The notes below the pieces were generated by a model. The model did no database searches and was not told the origin of the DNA. It saw only the letters and a list, made by a program, of their open reading frames with translations. Made by a program: the position numbers and the translations under genes. Positions 36,004 to 44,015 of a DNA stretch of 58,736 nt are shown here, piece after piece. Position 1 is the first letter of the stretch; the number at the start of each line of letters is the position of its first letter. Origin of the DNA: Myxococcales bacterium (GTDB lineage: Bacteria > Myxococcota_A > Polyangia > Palsa-1104); assembly GCA_028287105.1 (NCBI GenBank), contig JAQBQH010000337.1, forward strand, positions 1 to 58,736. The letters run 5' to 3'.

Positions 36004-37011
36004 ATGCTGATGGCTGACCGCCCCGACAATAAGCTCGTCAAGCGTCCCGACGACGCGCTCGTCAAGAAGGCGCAGGCGATCTCCGCGCCGCCGATGCAGC
36101 TCGCCGACAGCCTCGAGGACGCGGCACCGAAGACGTTCGTGCATGTCGATCGGACCGGGCAGGTGCGCTCGCCGGCGCGCTACAAGGCGCTGCAGGCGGC
36201 GTCCTACGGCGCGGCGGCGGCGATCGTCGGTGGGGTGACGGTGATGTACGGCGCGCTGCTCGGGGTGCCGGGTGTCGGCGTCGGGGCGGCCTTCGCGGCC
36301 TACTTCGGCTGGCACCTCCGGCGGTCGCGGCTGCTCAACAAGGCGACCGTCCTCCTGGTGCACGATCAGCTCGACGAGGCCGAGGCGCTCTTGCGCAAGG
36401 TGCTCTCGTCGTGGCGCTGCCCGCGTCACGTGGCGGCGCTCGCGGAGCAGAACCTGGGCGCGGTCTACAACCGGCGCGGTAACTTCGAAGAGGCGCTGGC
36501 GCATCAGCGGGCGGCGATGACGCTGTACGCGAAGTCGAACGCGCGCTCGCCGATGCGACAGATCGTCGAGTACACCGAGATCTTCACGCTGGTGAACCTC
36601 GGGCGCGTGGGCGAGGCGCGGCAGCGGCTCGATCAGAAGCAGGGCAAGGTTCCCGAGGGCGACTACCTCAGGATGCAGCACTGGGGCGCCGAGCTCTACG
36701 TCTGTCTCGGCGAGGGCGAGCATCGGCTCGATCCGGACCAGCTGCACCAGTGCGCGATCGCGGCGCTCAAGATCACGGGCGCCGCGGCGCTGCTCGGGCT
36801 GTCGTCGTGGGCGCACTGGAAGCTCGGCGACAGCGACCAGGCGTGGCACCTCCTGTCGGAGGCGTACGACCGTCGCCGCGGCGTGCGTCTCGAGCGCGCG
36901 CTCCCGCTCTTGTGGAAGTGGATGGAAGAGCACGCCGCCGAGGCCGGCGTCACCGATCGTGGCGACAGCGACGACTCGGCCAGCGACGAAGATCCGCTCG
37001 GCGGCGTCTAG
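36004..37011 (+). CDS. Membrane-anchored TPR-like protein
   Basis: About 335 residues. A basic cytoplasmic N-terminus of about 70 residues is followed by a hairpin of two adjacent hydrophobic segments (AAAAIVGGVTVMYGALLG and VGVGAAFAAYFGWHL). A helical-repeat domain then includes tetratricopeptide-like units (AEALLRKVLSSW, then ALAEQNLGAVYNRRGNFEEALAHQRAAM and WAHWKLGDSDQAWHLLSEAY). The C-terminal tail is acidic (DSDDSASDEDP). This would place a protein-interaction scaffold on the cytoplasmic face of the membrane. ATG 36004 is used; ATG 36010 is possible. No partner is evident. Confidence 0.72.
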   Translation: MLMADRPDNKLVKRPDDALVKKAQAISAPPMQLADSLEDAAPKTFVHVDRTGQVRSPARYKALQAASYGAAAAIVGGVTVMYGALLGVPGVGVGAAFAAYFGWHLRRSRLLNKATVLLVHDQLDEAEALLRKVLSSWRCPRHVAALAEQNLGAVYNRRGNFEEALAHQRAAMTLYAKSNARSPMRQIVEYTEIFTLVNLGRVGEARQRLDQKQGKVPEGDYLRMQHWGAELYVCLGEGEHRLDPDQLHQCAIAALKITGAAALLGLSSWAHWKLGDSDQAWHLLSEAYDRRRGVRLERALPLLWKWMEEHAAEAGVTDRGDSDDSASDEDPLGGV

Positions 37012-37017
37012 CAGCCG

Positions 37018-37515
37018 TCACTTCTTCCGATTGTTCTCGTCCACGAGGCGCAGCGCTTCGGCCAGCGGCCGCACGTTCCAGCGGGCGCGCTCCTCGTCGG
37101 TGACCGCGGGATCGAAGGGCGAGAGCGACCAGCGTCCCTCGTCGTCGACGAAGAACTGGGTGCCGTAGCGCTGCAGTTGGCCGCGCCGAACGAGCTCCCG
37201 ATCCATCGCCGCCGCCGCCAACCAACGCGCCTTTTCGTGCGCGGGATCGATCGAGAGCGCGCGCAGCGCCAGCTCGTACGCGCGACGGGGGCTCGCGATC
37301 TCCTGACCGTGCTGGAAGACCATCGCCGCCCAGTAGTAATCGTCGGCGGTTTCGGCGCCGCCGGCGTCGAGGATCTCGGCCACGCGCACTCGACGCGCGC
37401 GATCGCGCTCGAAGACGGCCATGGCCGCGTCGGGATCGGTCCGGAAGCCCGACAGCGCGTCGCTCTCACGATCGCCTTGGTCGGCCTCGAAGAGGCGGCG
37501 CAGCTCGTCGTTCAT
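37018..37515 (-). CDS. Hypothetical protein, 165 aa
   Basis: A soluble, mostly helical protein. The second half has ALRALSIDPAHEKARWLAAAAMDR, then RRGQLQRYGTQFFVDDEGRWSL and DPAVTDEERARWNV. The YGTQ-plus-aromatic pattern occurs in a widespread group of uncharacterised proteins (DUF6624-like), which is the closest resemblance I can offer. Its ATG overlaps the marR-type stop by 4 nt, so it is co-transcribed with that regulator and likely under its control. Confidence 0.65.
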   Translation of the reverse strand: MNDELRRLFEADQGDRESDALSGFRTDPDAAMAVFERDRARRVRVAEILDAGGAETADDYYWAAMVFQHGQEIASPRRAYELALRALSIDPAHEKARWLAAAAMDRELVRRGQLQRYGTQFFVDDEGRWSLSPFDPAVTDEERARWNVRPLAEALRLVDENNRKK

Positions 37516-37994
37516 GGCTCGAGCCGCTCGAGGGCAGGCAAGAGCTTGACGAGCCCGCGCTTGATGCGCTCGAGCGTCATGGCGCCGACCTCGCCACCCA
37601 GCTCCAGCTCGATCTCGTCGAGGACGTCGATGCCGTGGAGCATCTGCTCGATCCCGTCGTCGGTGAAGCGAACCAGCTGAGCACGGCCGTCCTTCGGGTC
37701 GGGATCGCGCCGCAACATCCCGTGCGCCACCATCTCGTCGACGAGCTGACCGACCGCCTGCTTGGAGATGCCGGCCCGGCGCGCGATCTCGGTCTGCCGC
37801 GTGCCGTCGAGATCGATGTACGGCAGGAGGTTGGCGTGCGCGTGCTTGGCCTCGGGAACGCGCGCCTGCACCCGCGCCATCGCGCGCTCGTGAAACAGGC
37901 GCGCCGCCTTGAACAGGAGCTGCCCGACACTGATCTGCTTCCGCGACGAAAGCCGCCTGATCAAGGTCGCCCGCCGTCGCCCATCATCCGCCAT
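37512..37994 (-). CDS. MarR-family transcriptional regulator
   Basis: A 160-residue winged-helix regulator. Recognition helix QTEIARRAGISKQAVGQLVDEMVAHGML lies at about 66-93. The wing RRDPDPKDGRAQLVRFTDDG carries the conserved DxR (KDGR), and helices at both ends form the dimer. It is divergent from the DUF4336 gene across a 47-nt gap holding a perfect 14-bp palindrome, its likely operator. Repression would cover the DUF4336 gene and probably its own two-gene unit. The ligand is unknown. Confidence 0.88.
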   Translation of the reverse strand: MADDGRRRATLIRRLSSRKQISVGQLLFKAARLFHERAMARVQARVPEAKHAHANLLPYIDLDGTRQTEIARRAGISKQAVGQLVDEMVAHGMLRRDPDPKDGRAQLVRFTDDGIEQMLHGIDVLDEIELELGGEVGAMTLERIKRGLVKLLPALERLEP

Positions 37995-38006
37995 TGGTAA
38001 ACCACC

Positions 38007-38035
38007 TTGACTAATTAGTCAGGTAACCTTACCAT
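38007..38035 (+). promoter_or_regulatory. DUF4336 promoter with overlapping MarR palindrome
   Basis: TTGACT (38007-38012), 17-nt spacer, TACCAT (38030-38035), with the -10 ending 6 nt before ATG 38042. The perfect palindrome TGACTAATTAGTCA at 38008-38021 covers the -35, an ideal place for a MarR dimer to block RNA polymerase. Imperfect GGT/ACC flanks extend the symmetry. Confidence 0.7.
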
Positions 38036-38041
38036 CTCTCC

Positions 38042-38740
38042 ATGAGCCTGCAACAACTCGACGCCAATTTATGGACGCTGGACTTCCCTTTGCGCGTCGG
38101 CGGCCTGGCCCTCGGCGGCCGCTCCACCGTCGTGCGGCGCGGCGACGGCTCGGTGGCGCTGATCTCGCCGGGTCCGCTCAGCGACGATGACGTCGCGGCC
38201 CTGGCGGCGCTCGGCCCGGTGCGCGCGCTGGTCGCGCCAAACCTCATGCACCACATGCATCTCGCCGCCGCCCGCCAGCACTTCTTGGCCGCCAAGCTCT
38301 ACGCGCCGGCCGCCTTGGCGCGAAAACAGCCGACACTGACAATCGACGGCCCCCCGGAGGCGGTCACCGGCAGCGACCTGCACGCCATTGCCATCGGCGG
38401 GATGCCGAAGCTGCAGGAGACGGTGTTCGTCCACGGCCCGTCTCGCACCCTCGTCGTCACCGACCTGGTCTTCAACGTCCGCATGCCCGCTCCGTGGTTC
38501 ACCCGCCTCTTCATGCGGGTCAACGGCGGCTTCGATCGCTTCGGCCCCACGCGCATCTGCCGCTCGCTCGCCAAGGATCGCGCCGCCGTCCGCCGCTCGG
38601 TCGACGCCGTCCTCACCAGCGACTTCGACCGCGTCATCGTCGCCCACGGCCGCATCCTCGAGTCCGGTGGCCACGCCGCGCTCCGCAGCGGCTTCGACTG
38701 GCTGCCCGTGTCCGCCGCCGGCTCGACGCCCGCCGCCTGA
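38042..38740 (+). CDS. DUF4336 / metallo-beta-lactamase-fold protein
   Basis: A 232-residue protein of the DUF4336 group, a degenerate branch of the metallo-hydrolase fold. It starts with LWTLDFPLRVGGL, then STVVRRGDGSVALISPGPL. PNLMHHMHL replaces the usual HxHxDH metal motif. FVHGPSRTLVVTDLVFNV and DRVIVAHGRIL supply the later strand-end residues. Bound metal and activity are not established for the family. Expression is probably MarR-controlled from a leaderless promoter. A GC-rich hairpin follows the stop. Confidence 0.78.
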   Translation: MSLQQLDANLWTLDFPLRVGGLALGGRSTVVRRGDGSVALISPGPLSDDDVAALAALGPVRALVAPNLMHHMHLAAARQHFLAAKLYAPAALARKQPTLTIDGPPEAVTGSDLHAIAIGGMPKLQETVFVHGPSRTLVVTDLVFNVRMPAPWFTRLFMRVNGGFDRFGPTRICRSLAKDRAAVRRSVDAVLTSDFDRVIVAHGRILESGGHAALRSGFDWLPVSAAGSTPAA

Positions 38741-38752
38741 CCTCTGAAGGTG

Positions 38753-38772
38753 GGCCGGTGAAGCGACCGGCC
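38753..38772 (+). terminator. Hairpin after the DUF4336 gene
   Basis: Perfect arms GGCCGGT (38753-38759) and ACCGGCC (38766-38772) with a 6-nt loop, 12 nt after the stop codon. It is followed by TGCCTCTTCG, only moderately T-rich, so a weak intrinsic terminator is the best reading. Confidence 0.45.
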
Positions 38773-38816
38773 TGCCTCTTCGCGGGCAACCGCTCTCCTT
38801 AGATCGGCGTCCGACC

Positions 38817-38846
38817 TTGACACCGTCGCTCGGGGCGAGGTAAACG
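38817..38846 (+). promoter_or_regulatory. Promoter of the exported-protein/giant-repeat gene pair
   Basis: TTGACA (38817-38822), 18-nt spacer, TAAACG (38841-38846). The leader of about 16 nt carries AAGGGGA before ATG 38869. No separate promoter is evident in the 23 nt before the second gene. Confidence 0.55.
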
Positions 38847-38868
38847 GGTGCGCTTCCAAGGGGAACCC

Positions 38869-39399
38869 ATGCAGTTGCGCTTCACGCTCACCGCCGCAGC
38901 AACTTTGTTCGCGCTCGCCAATCCGGCCCGCGCCGAAGTCATCCAGCTCATCGACAACACGCAGGTTTCCGGCAAGATCGTCCACTACTACGACGGCACC
39001 TTCTCGGTCGAGACCTCCGACGGCCAGAAGGTCGAGCTGCCGACGGCGAAGATCAAGAACATCACCTTCAAGCTGCCGCCCGCGCGCGCCGAGTTCTCGA
39101 CCCCCGAGAAGACCTTCCAGCGTTACAAGGACGCGCTCACCAAGAGCGACATCAATAAGCTCATCGACTGCTACGCGCTCATGTACCAGGGCGTGATGTC
39201 GGCGGAGCTCGGTCGCACCAGTGAGGAGCAGCGCAAGAAGATGCAGAGCGAGATCTCGGGCACCAAGCTCGAGATCAAGTCCTCCAAGATCACGGGCAGC
39301 AACGCCACGCTCAAGGTCCAACGCAGCAAGGGCGAAGAAGTCGAAACCGCCGACGTGCGCATGGTCCTCGAAAACGGCGAATGGAAGCTCACCCCGTAG
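38869..39399 (+). CDS. Exported small protein upstream of the giant repeat protein
   Basis: A 176-residue protein with a Sec signal peptide (cleavage after NPARA, about residue 22) and no lipobox. A short Sm/SH3-like beta barrel (VIQLIDNTQVSGKIV, then GTFSVETSDGQKVELP) is followed by an NTF2/DUF4878-like domain (STPEKTFQRYKDALTKSD, ending in MVLENGEWKLTP). I recognise no named family. The next gene begins 23 nt downstream on the same transcript, so the two exported proteins probably act together in the periplasm or outer membrane. The ATG with AAGGGGA upstream was preferred to an in-frame GTG at 38848. Confidence 0.75.
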   Translation: MQLRFTLTAAATLFALANPARAEVIQLIDNTQVSGKIVHYYDGTFSVETSDGQKVELPTAKIKNITFKLPPARAEFSTPEKTFQRYKDALTKSDINKLIDCYALMYQGVMSAELGRTSEEQRKKMQSEISGTKLEIKSSKITGSNATLKVQRSKGEEVETADVRMVLENGEWKLTP

Positions 39400-39422
39400 G
39401 CATCGACCAGCCCCACGCCTAG

Positions 39423-42400
39423 ATGATTCGCGCGCTCGCGTCCGTCGCAGTCGCAGCCGGCCTTCTCCTCGCCGCGAGCGGAGACGCGCGCGCCGCCGAC
39501 GACAAGACGGGCAAGGCGGTCGGCCAGGCCTGCGGCGACGACCGCGAATGCGCGCTCGGCAGCATCTGCTCGATCACCAACGTCTGCACCGCGCTGCCGC
39601 GCCGCCGCAACGTCATCCCGTTCTACTTCCACCAGCCGGGCGACTCCGGCTACCGCCACATCGTCCCGCTACTCTACTTCCATACCTGGGACAACAAGCA
39701 CGACACCCGCGTCCAGTTCCCGCTCTTCGGCCGCGGCCGCGACTACAACGAAGGCTCGACGACGACGGTCATCCCATGGCTGTTCAGCTCGTTCAAGCAG
39801 TCGCCCAAGGGCTCGGAGTTCCGCATCTGGCCGTTCGTCTTCATGGCGAAGTACAAGCCGTCGGGCGGTCAGGCCGCCATCGTGCCGCTCTTCTGGTGGC
39901 AGAAGCGCGAAGGCAAGGGCCTCTTCGTCGCCCCGCTGCTCCTGTCGGGCGGCTCGCGCGACGACAACAACGACATCACCGAGGTGGTCCTCGGCCTCGT
40001 CGGCTACTACCGCCGCCACGGCGACGACACCTGGCGCGTCCTGTTCCCCATCTTCTTCGAGCATGAGACGCTCGAGGCGCGCACGCTCGTCGGTCCGCTG
40101 CTCTGGTTCAAGCGCACCCGCGACGGCCACGACAGCGGCGTCATCTTCCCGATCATCTGGCAGGTACGCGACGAGAAGGCCGGCTACGAGCACATGCTCG
40201 TCCTGCCGCTCTTCGATCTCGAGTCCGAGCGCCGCGGCCGCAAGCAGCGCCTGATCTCGATCCTCGCCTCCTGGGAGCGCGACGACGACACGGGCCTGCG
40301 CCAGTTCCTCGTCTACGCCCCGATCATCTTCCACCGCTCCGACAACAAGCGCACCGTCGACGTGGTGCCGCCGCTCTTCACGCGCTGGCACGTCAAGGAC
40401 GACGGCTCGCGCGGCCTCATCGCCGGCCCGCTCATCTCGGCGAGCGATCCCAACGGCTCGACCACGGCGCTGGTGCCGATCTACTGGCGCTTCCACGACC
40501 GCGCCCGCGACGCCACGACCCACTTCCTCTTCCCCATCGCCGGCGTTCACCATCACCGCGGCGCCGCCGGCGCCTTCGTCGGCCCGATCTACGGCTGGTC
40601 GTCGTCGAACGACGGCGGCGGCTGGGGCGCCGGCCTCGCGCCCGTCGCGATGTTCGGCCGCAGCGGCACCAAGCACCACGCGATGGTGCTGCCGCTCTTC
40701 GCCCGCTTCTCCGACGATCGCACCGGCGTCTCGACCACCGCCATCGGTCCACTCTTCTTCCGCAACACGCCCGACGGCGGCGACGGCGGCCTCGTACCGC
40801 TCGCCTTCGCCGGCCGCCACGGCAAGAAGAGCTACGCCTTCATCCCGCCGCTCTTCTTCCACAAGGGCGACGAGCACGGCTCGACCAACGTGGTCGGCCC
40901 GGTCTACGTCGCCCACGACGATCACGGCTGGGCCGGCGGCTTCGCCCCGCTCGCCTTCTTCGGTCGCACCGACAAAACCTCGCACCAGGTCGTCTTCCCG
41001 CTGATCTGGCACTTCCGCGACGACGCCAAACAGACCGAGCGCCTCGTCATCGGCCCCTACTATCACGGCCGCGACGGTGACCAGCGCTCCGACGCGCTCT
41101 TCCCCATTTTCTACGTCCGCCACTCGCCCACGCGCGGCCTCGGCGTCTGGCTGCTCGGCGGCTGGCGCAAACAGAACGGCGTCTCGACGACGGTGGTCGG
41201 CCCCTTCGTGCACCAATCGAACGCGCGCACCCACTCGCGCACCAGCATGCTGTTCCCGCTCCTCACCATCCACGACTCGCCGCGCTACTCGGTCAAGGTG
41301 CTCTTCCCCTTCCTCTGGCGCGTGCGCGACGGCGACGAGACCGACACCGCCATCTTCCCGCTCTACTTCCGCGGCCGCGCGCCCGACCACGGCTGGGACG
41401 GCGTCTTCCCGCTCTTCATCCACACCTACAACACCACGGCGAAGACCACGCTCGCCGGCCCCATCTGGTATCGCGCGCGCGCCGACGGCGGCCGCGGCGC
41501 CGGCCTCTTCCCGCTCTTCGCCTACGGCAAGAAGGTCGGCCGCGACGGCAAATCGTCGCAGTGGTTCGGCATGCCGGGCGTCTTCGCCGACAAGAACCAG
41601 TTCAGCGGCACCTCGCACTTCTGGGCCGGCGCCTTCTTCCACTTCACGCAGCCCGACGGCTACTCGAGCGGGCTCATCCCGCTCGCCTTCGCCTGGCGCC
41701 GCGGCACGTCGTCGAAGTTCATCTCGCCGATCTTCTATCGCCAGTCCGACTCGGCCAAGGGCACCTCGGTCAACGCGCTCGGCCCCTTCTACGGCGGCAA
41801 GAACGGCGCGGGCGGCGTGCGCTTCGGCCTCTTCCCGCTCGTCATGGCCGCCACCCACGGCGACGGCACCTGGCGCGCCGGCGTCTTCCCGCTCTTCTAC
41901 GCGGCCAACCGCAAGGACGGGTCGACCTTCGCCACGCTCCTCGGCGGCTACTCGTCGTACTTCGGCGGCAAGCAACTCTACCTGGGCCCGTTCTACTATC
42001 GCCACGACGCCGAGCGCACCGCGACGGCGATCTTCCCGATTTTCTATCACAGCAAGAACCCGATCACCGGCGGGCGCACCAGCTTCCTCCTGCCGCTCTA
42101 CCTCGACCTGCGCCGCGGCGACGGCCGCGAGCTGCAGGCGTACTCGCCGCTGGTCTGGCGCTACCACGGCGTCGAGTCGACGACGACGCTCGGCCTGCCG
42201 CTCTTCTTCGACGTCAACCGCTTCCACGAGTCGCGCACCACCGCGTTCCTGCCGCTGTTCGTTCGCAACCGTAGCGAGCTCGAGCACAACACCAGCATCA
42301 CCATCCCGCCGGTCCTGACCTGGTGGCGCAGCTACGACGATCGCAGCCGCGGCGGCGACGCCGTCGTCTTCCCGCTGGTGTGGCACTTCGGCGGCCAGAA

Positions 42401-42779
42401 TTCGACCACCGTGGTCGCGCCGCTGGTGTGGGACTTCAAGCGCGGCGAGTCGCGCACGACCGTCTTCTTCCCGCTCGGCGCGCACTGGAAGCGCTCCGAC
42501 TTCATCCACACGCTGGCGCCGTTCGTCTATTACAAGAAGGGCATCGGCGAGCGCAAGGGCGCCTGGTACCTGCAGGTCTTCCCGCTCCTCGCCGTCGGCC
42601 GCCCGCGCAAGCAGGATCTCGAGTGGTATTTCCTCGAGGGGCTCTTCGGCTATTCGCGCCAGGGTCGCAATCGTAACCTTCGTCTCCTGTGGGTCCTCGA
42701 CTTCGCCCTGGAGCCGGTGCCGGCCTCCAACCTGTCGTGGTTCGGCTCGACGACGACCTCGACCCGCGAGATGTTCTAA
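39423..42779 (+). CDS. Giant exported beta-repeat protein, 1118 aa
   Basis: An exported protein of unrecognised family. A Sec signal peptide ends near SGDARA (about 24), followed by a Cys-rich stretch with four cysteines (about 37-55). From about residue 62 almost to the end, one pattern recurs: hydrophobic-Pro-hydrophobic-hydrophobic (FPLF, GPLL, APLV, IPLA and similar), then an Arg/Asp-rich turn, then a second strand. I count about 51 such Pro cores, spaced about 17-20 residues apart, often alternating GP and FP types, so the structural unit may be about 35 residues. This predicts about 50 or more beta strands: a large barrel, propeller stack or solenoid. The last residue is Phe, as in outer-membrane proteins. 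A small exported protein lies 23 nt upstream. Confidence 0.8.
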   Translation: MIRALASVAVAAGLLLAASGDARAADDKTGKAVGQACGDDRECALGSICSITNVCTALPRRRNVIPFYFHQPGDSGYRHIVPLLYFHTWDNKHDTRVQFPLFGRGRDYNEGSTTTVIPWLFSSFKQSPKGSEFRIWPFVFMAKYKPSGGQAAIVPLFWWQKREGKGLFVAPLLLSGGSRDDNNDITEVVLGLVGYYRRHGDDTWRVLFPIFFEHETLEARTLVGPLLWFKRTRDGHDSGVIFPIIWQVRDEKAGYEHMLVLPLFDLESERRGRKQRLISILASWERDDDTGLRQFLVYAPIIFHRSDNKRTVDVVPPLFTRWHVKDDGSRGLIAGPLISASDPNGSTTALVPIYWRFHDRARDATTHFLFPIAGVHHHRGAAGAFVGPIYGWSSSNDGGGWGAGLAPVAMFGRSGTKHHAMVLPLFARFSDDRTGVSTTAIGPLFFRNTPDGGDGGLVPLAFAGRHGKKSYAFIPPLFFHKGDEHGSTNVVGPVYVAHDDHGWAGGFAPLAFFGRTDKTSHQVVFPLIWHFRDDAKQTERLVIGPYYHGRDGDQRSDALFPIFYVRHSPTRGLGVWLLGGWRKQNGVSTTVVGPFVHQSNARTHSRTSMLFPLLTIHDSPRYSVKVLFPFLWRVRDGDETDTAIFPLYFRGRAPDHGWDGVFPLFIHTYNTTAKTTLAGPIWYRARADGGRGAGLFPLFAYGKKVGRDGKSSQWFGMPGVFADKNQFSGTSHFWAGAFFHFTQPDGYSSGLIPLAFAWRRGTSSKFISPIFYRQSDSAKGTSVNALGPFYGGKNGAGGVRFGLFPLVMAATHGDGTWRAGVFPLFYAANRKDGSTFATLLGGYSSYFGGKQLYLGPFYYRHDAERTATAIFPIFYHSKNPITGGRTSFLLPLYLDLRRGDGRELQAYSPLVWRYHGVESTTTLGLPLFFDVNRFHESRTTAFLPLFVRNRSELEHNTSITIPPVLTWWRSYDDRSRGGDAVVFPLVWHFGGQNSTTVVAPLVWDFKRGESRTTVFFPLGAHWKRSDFIHTLAPFVYYKKGIGERKGAWYLQVFPLLAVGRPRKQDLEWYFLEGLFGYSRQGRNRNLRLLWVLDFALEPVPASNLSWFGSTTTSTREMF

Positions 42780-42821
42780 CCGTCGCTTGAACCTACACGC
42801 TCGGGTGTACACAACCCCGGT

Positions 42822-44015
42822 GTGGCTCAGAAGCGCACGCGCGTCGCCGCCCTGACCGGCGCCCGCGCCATTGCCGGCCTCTACATCCTGGCGCTCCACT
42901 TCGGCGCGCCGCTCTACGCGCACGCACCGGGCTGGGCGCAGACGCTGCGGGCCAACGGCTACGTCGCCACCTCGTTCTTCCTCATGCTCTCGGGCTTCGT
43001 GCTGATGCAGGCCTATGGCCAGCGCCTCGCCGACGGGCGGGTCGGCCAGCGCGCCTTTTTCGTGCAGCGCCTCGCGCGCCTCTATCCCTGCTACTTGCTG
43101 GCGCTGGTGCTGATGATCCCGTTCGCGCTGGTGCGTCACTGGGGCTTCGTGACCGGCACCTTCGGCGACGCGACGGTGCGCTACAAGCTCGCGACCTTCG
43201 CGGCGCAGGCGACGATGACCCACGTCTGGGTCCCACGCCTCGTCACCTCGTGGAACGTGCCTTCGTGGTGCGTCAGCGTCGAGCTCTGGTTCTATCTCGC
43301 CTTCCCTACCGTCGCCGCGCTCCTGGTGGCGCGCCGCGGCCGTGCGCTCGTCGCGGTCCTGGCGCTGGCGTGGGCAGCGACGCTGGCGATGTCGATCGCC
43401 TACACCGTGCTTCAGCCGGACGGCTTCCACGCCGAGGTCGAATCGGTGGGCTTCTGGCTCAGCCTGCTCAAGTTCACCCCCTACACACGCTGGCCCGAGC
43501 TCCTCTTCGGCATGGCGCTGGGCGCGCTGTGGCTACGCGTCCCCGACGCGCATCGCGGCCGCCGCTGGGCAACGCTCCTGCTCGGCAGCGGCGCGCTCGC
43601 CACCGTCGGCGTCCTCGTGTGCGGGGATCGCATCCCCTACACGCTCCTGCACAACGGCGCGCTCCTGCCGCTCTACGGCCTCATCGTCTGGGGCCTGATG
43701 CTCGGCGTCGGCCCGCTCCACCGCGCGCTCTCGGTCCGCCCGCTCACCACCGTCGGCGACGCCAGCTACGTGCTCTACATCCTGCAGGTGCCGCTGATGC
43801 AATGGATGGCGGTCGCCACCGGCCGACGCTATGGGGCGGGCGGGTTTGCCTTCACCGCGGCCGCGCTCGCCATCACCATCGCCGCGTCGGTCGCGATCCA
43901 CCACCTCTTCGAGGTGCGCGCCCAGGCGTGGCTGCGCGCGCGCCTCGAGCGGCGGCTACTTCGCGTCGACGAGCCGGCGCTGGGCCTCGTCGCCGCCGGC
44001 CCAAACCTGCCCTAG
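42822..44015 (+). CDS. Acyltransferase family 3 membrane protein
   Basis: A 397-residue integral membrane protein with about ten helices. Family features: LTGARAIAGLYILALHFG at the start with the catalytic His, FFLMLSGFVLMQAYGQR, FFVQRLARLYPCYLLAL, WNVPSWCVSVELWFYLAFP and a C-terminal SYVLYILQVP. These enzymes acetylate or acylate exported glycans and lipids (OafA/NodX type). GTG 42822 was chosen from the domain start; a TACACA element lies 8 nt upstream. The last about 60 nt overlap the convergent TPR gene. The acceptor is unknown. Confidence 0.88.
   Translation: MAQKRTRVAALTGARAIAGLYILALHFGAPLYAHAPGWAQTLRANGYVATSFFLMLSGFVLMQAYGQRLADGRVGQRAFFVQRLARLYPCYLLALVLMIPFALVRHWGFVTGTFGDATVRYKLATFAAQATMTHVWVPRLVTSWNVPSWCVSVELWFYLAFPTVAALLVARRGRALVAVLALAWAATLAMSIAYTVLQPDGFHAEVESVGFWLSLLKFTPYTRWPELLFGMALGALWLRVPDAHRGRRWATLLLGSGALATVGVLVCGDRIPYTLLHNGALLPLYGLIVWGLMLGVGPLHRALSVRPLTTVGDASYVLYILQVPLMQWMAVATGRRYGAGGFAFTAAALAITIAASVAIHHLFEVRAQAWLRARLERRLLRVDEPALGLVAAGPNLP

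Noticed and set aside
39600-42660. Repeated DNA words in the giant gene considered as a CRISPR or tandem DNA repeat
   Set aside because: The periodicity is at protein level with divergent codons; there are no identical direct repeats with unique spacers.
39669-43430. A 1253-codon open frame antisense to the giant repeat protein
   Set aside because: Its translation is a low-complexity Arg/Glu/Val/Ala string with no domain. It is a by-product of high GC at third codon positions opposite a repetitive gene, which itself has a signal peptide and clear repeats.
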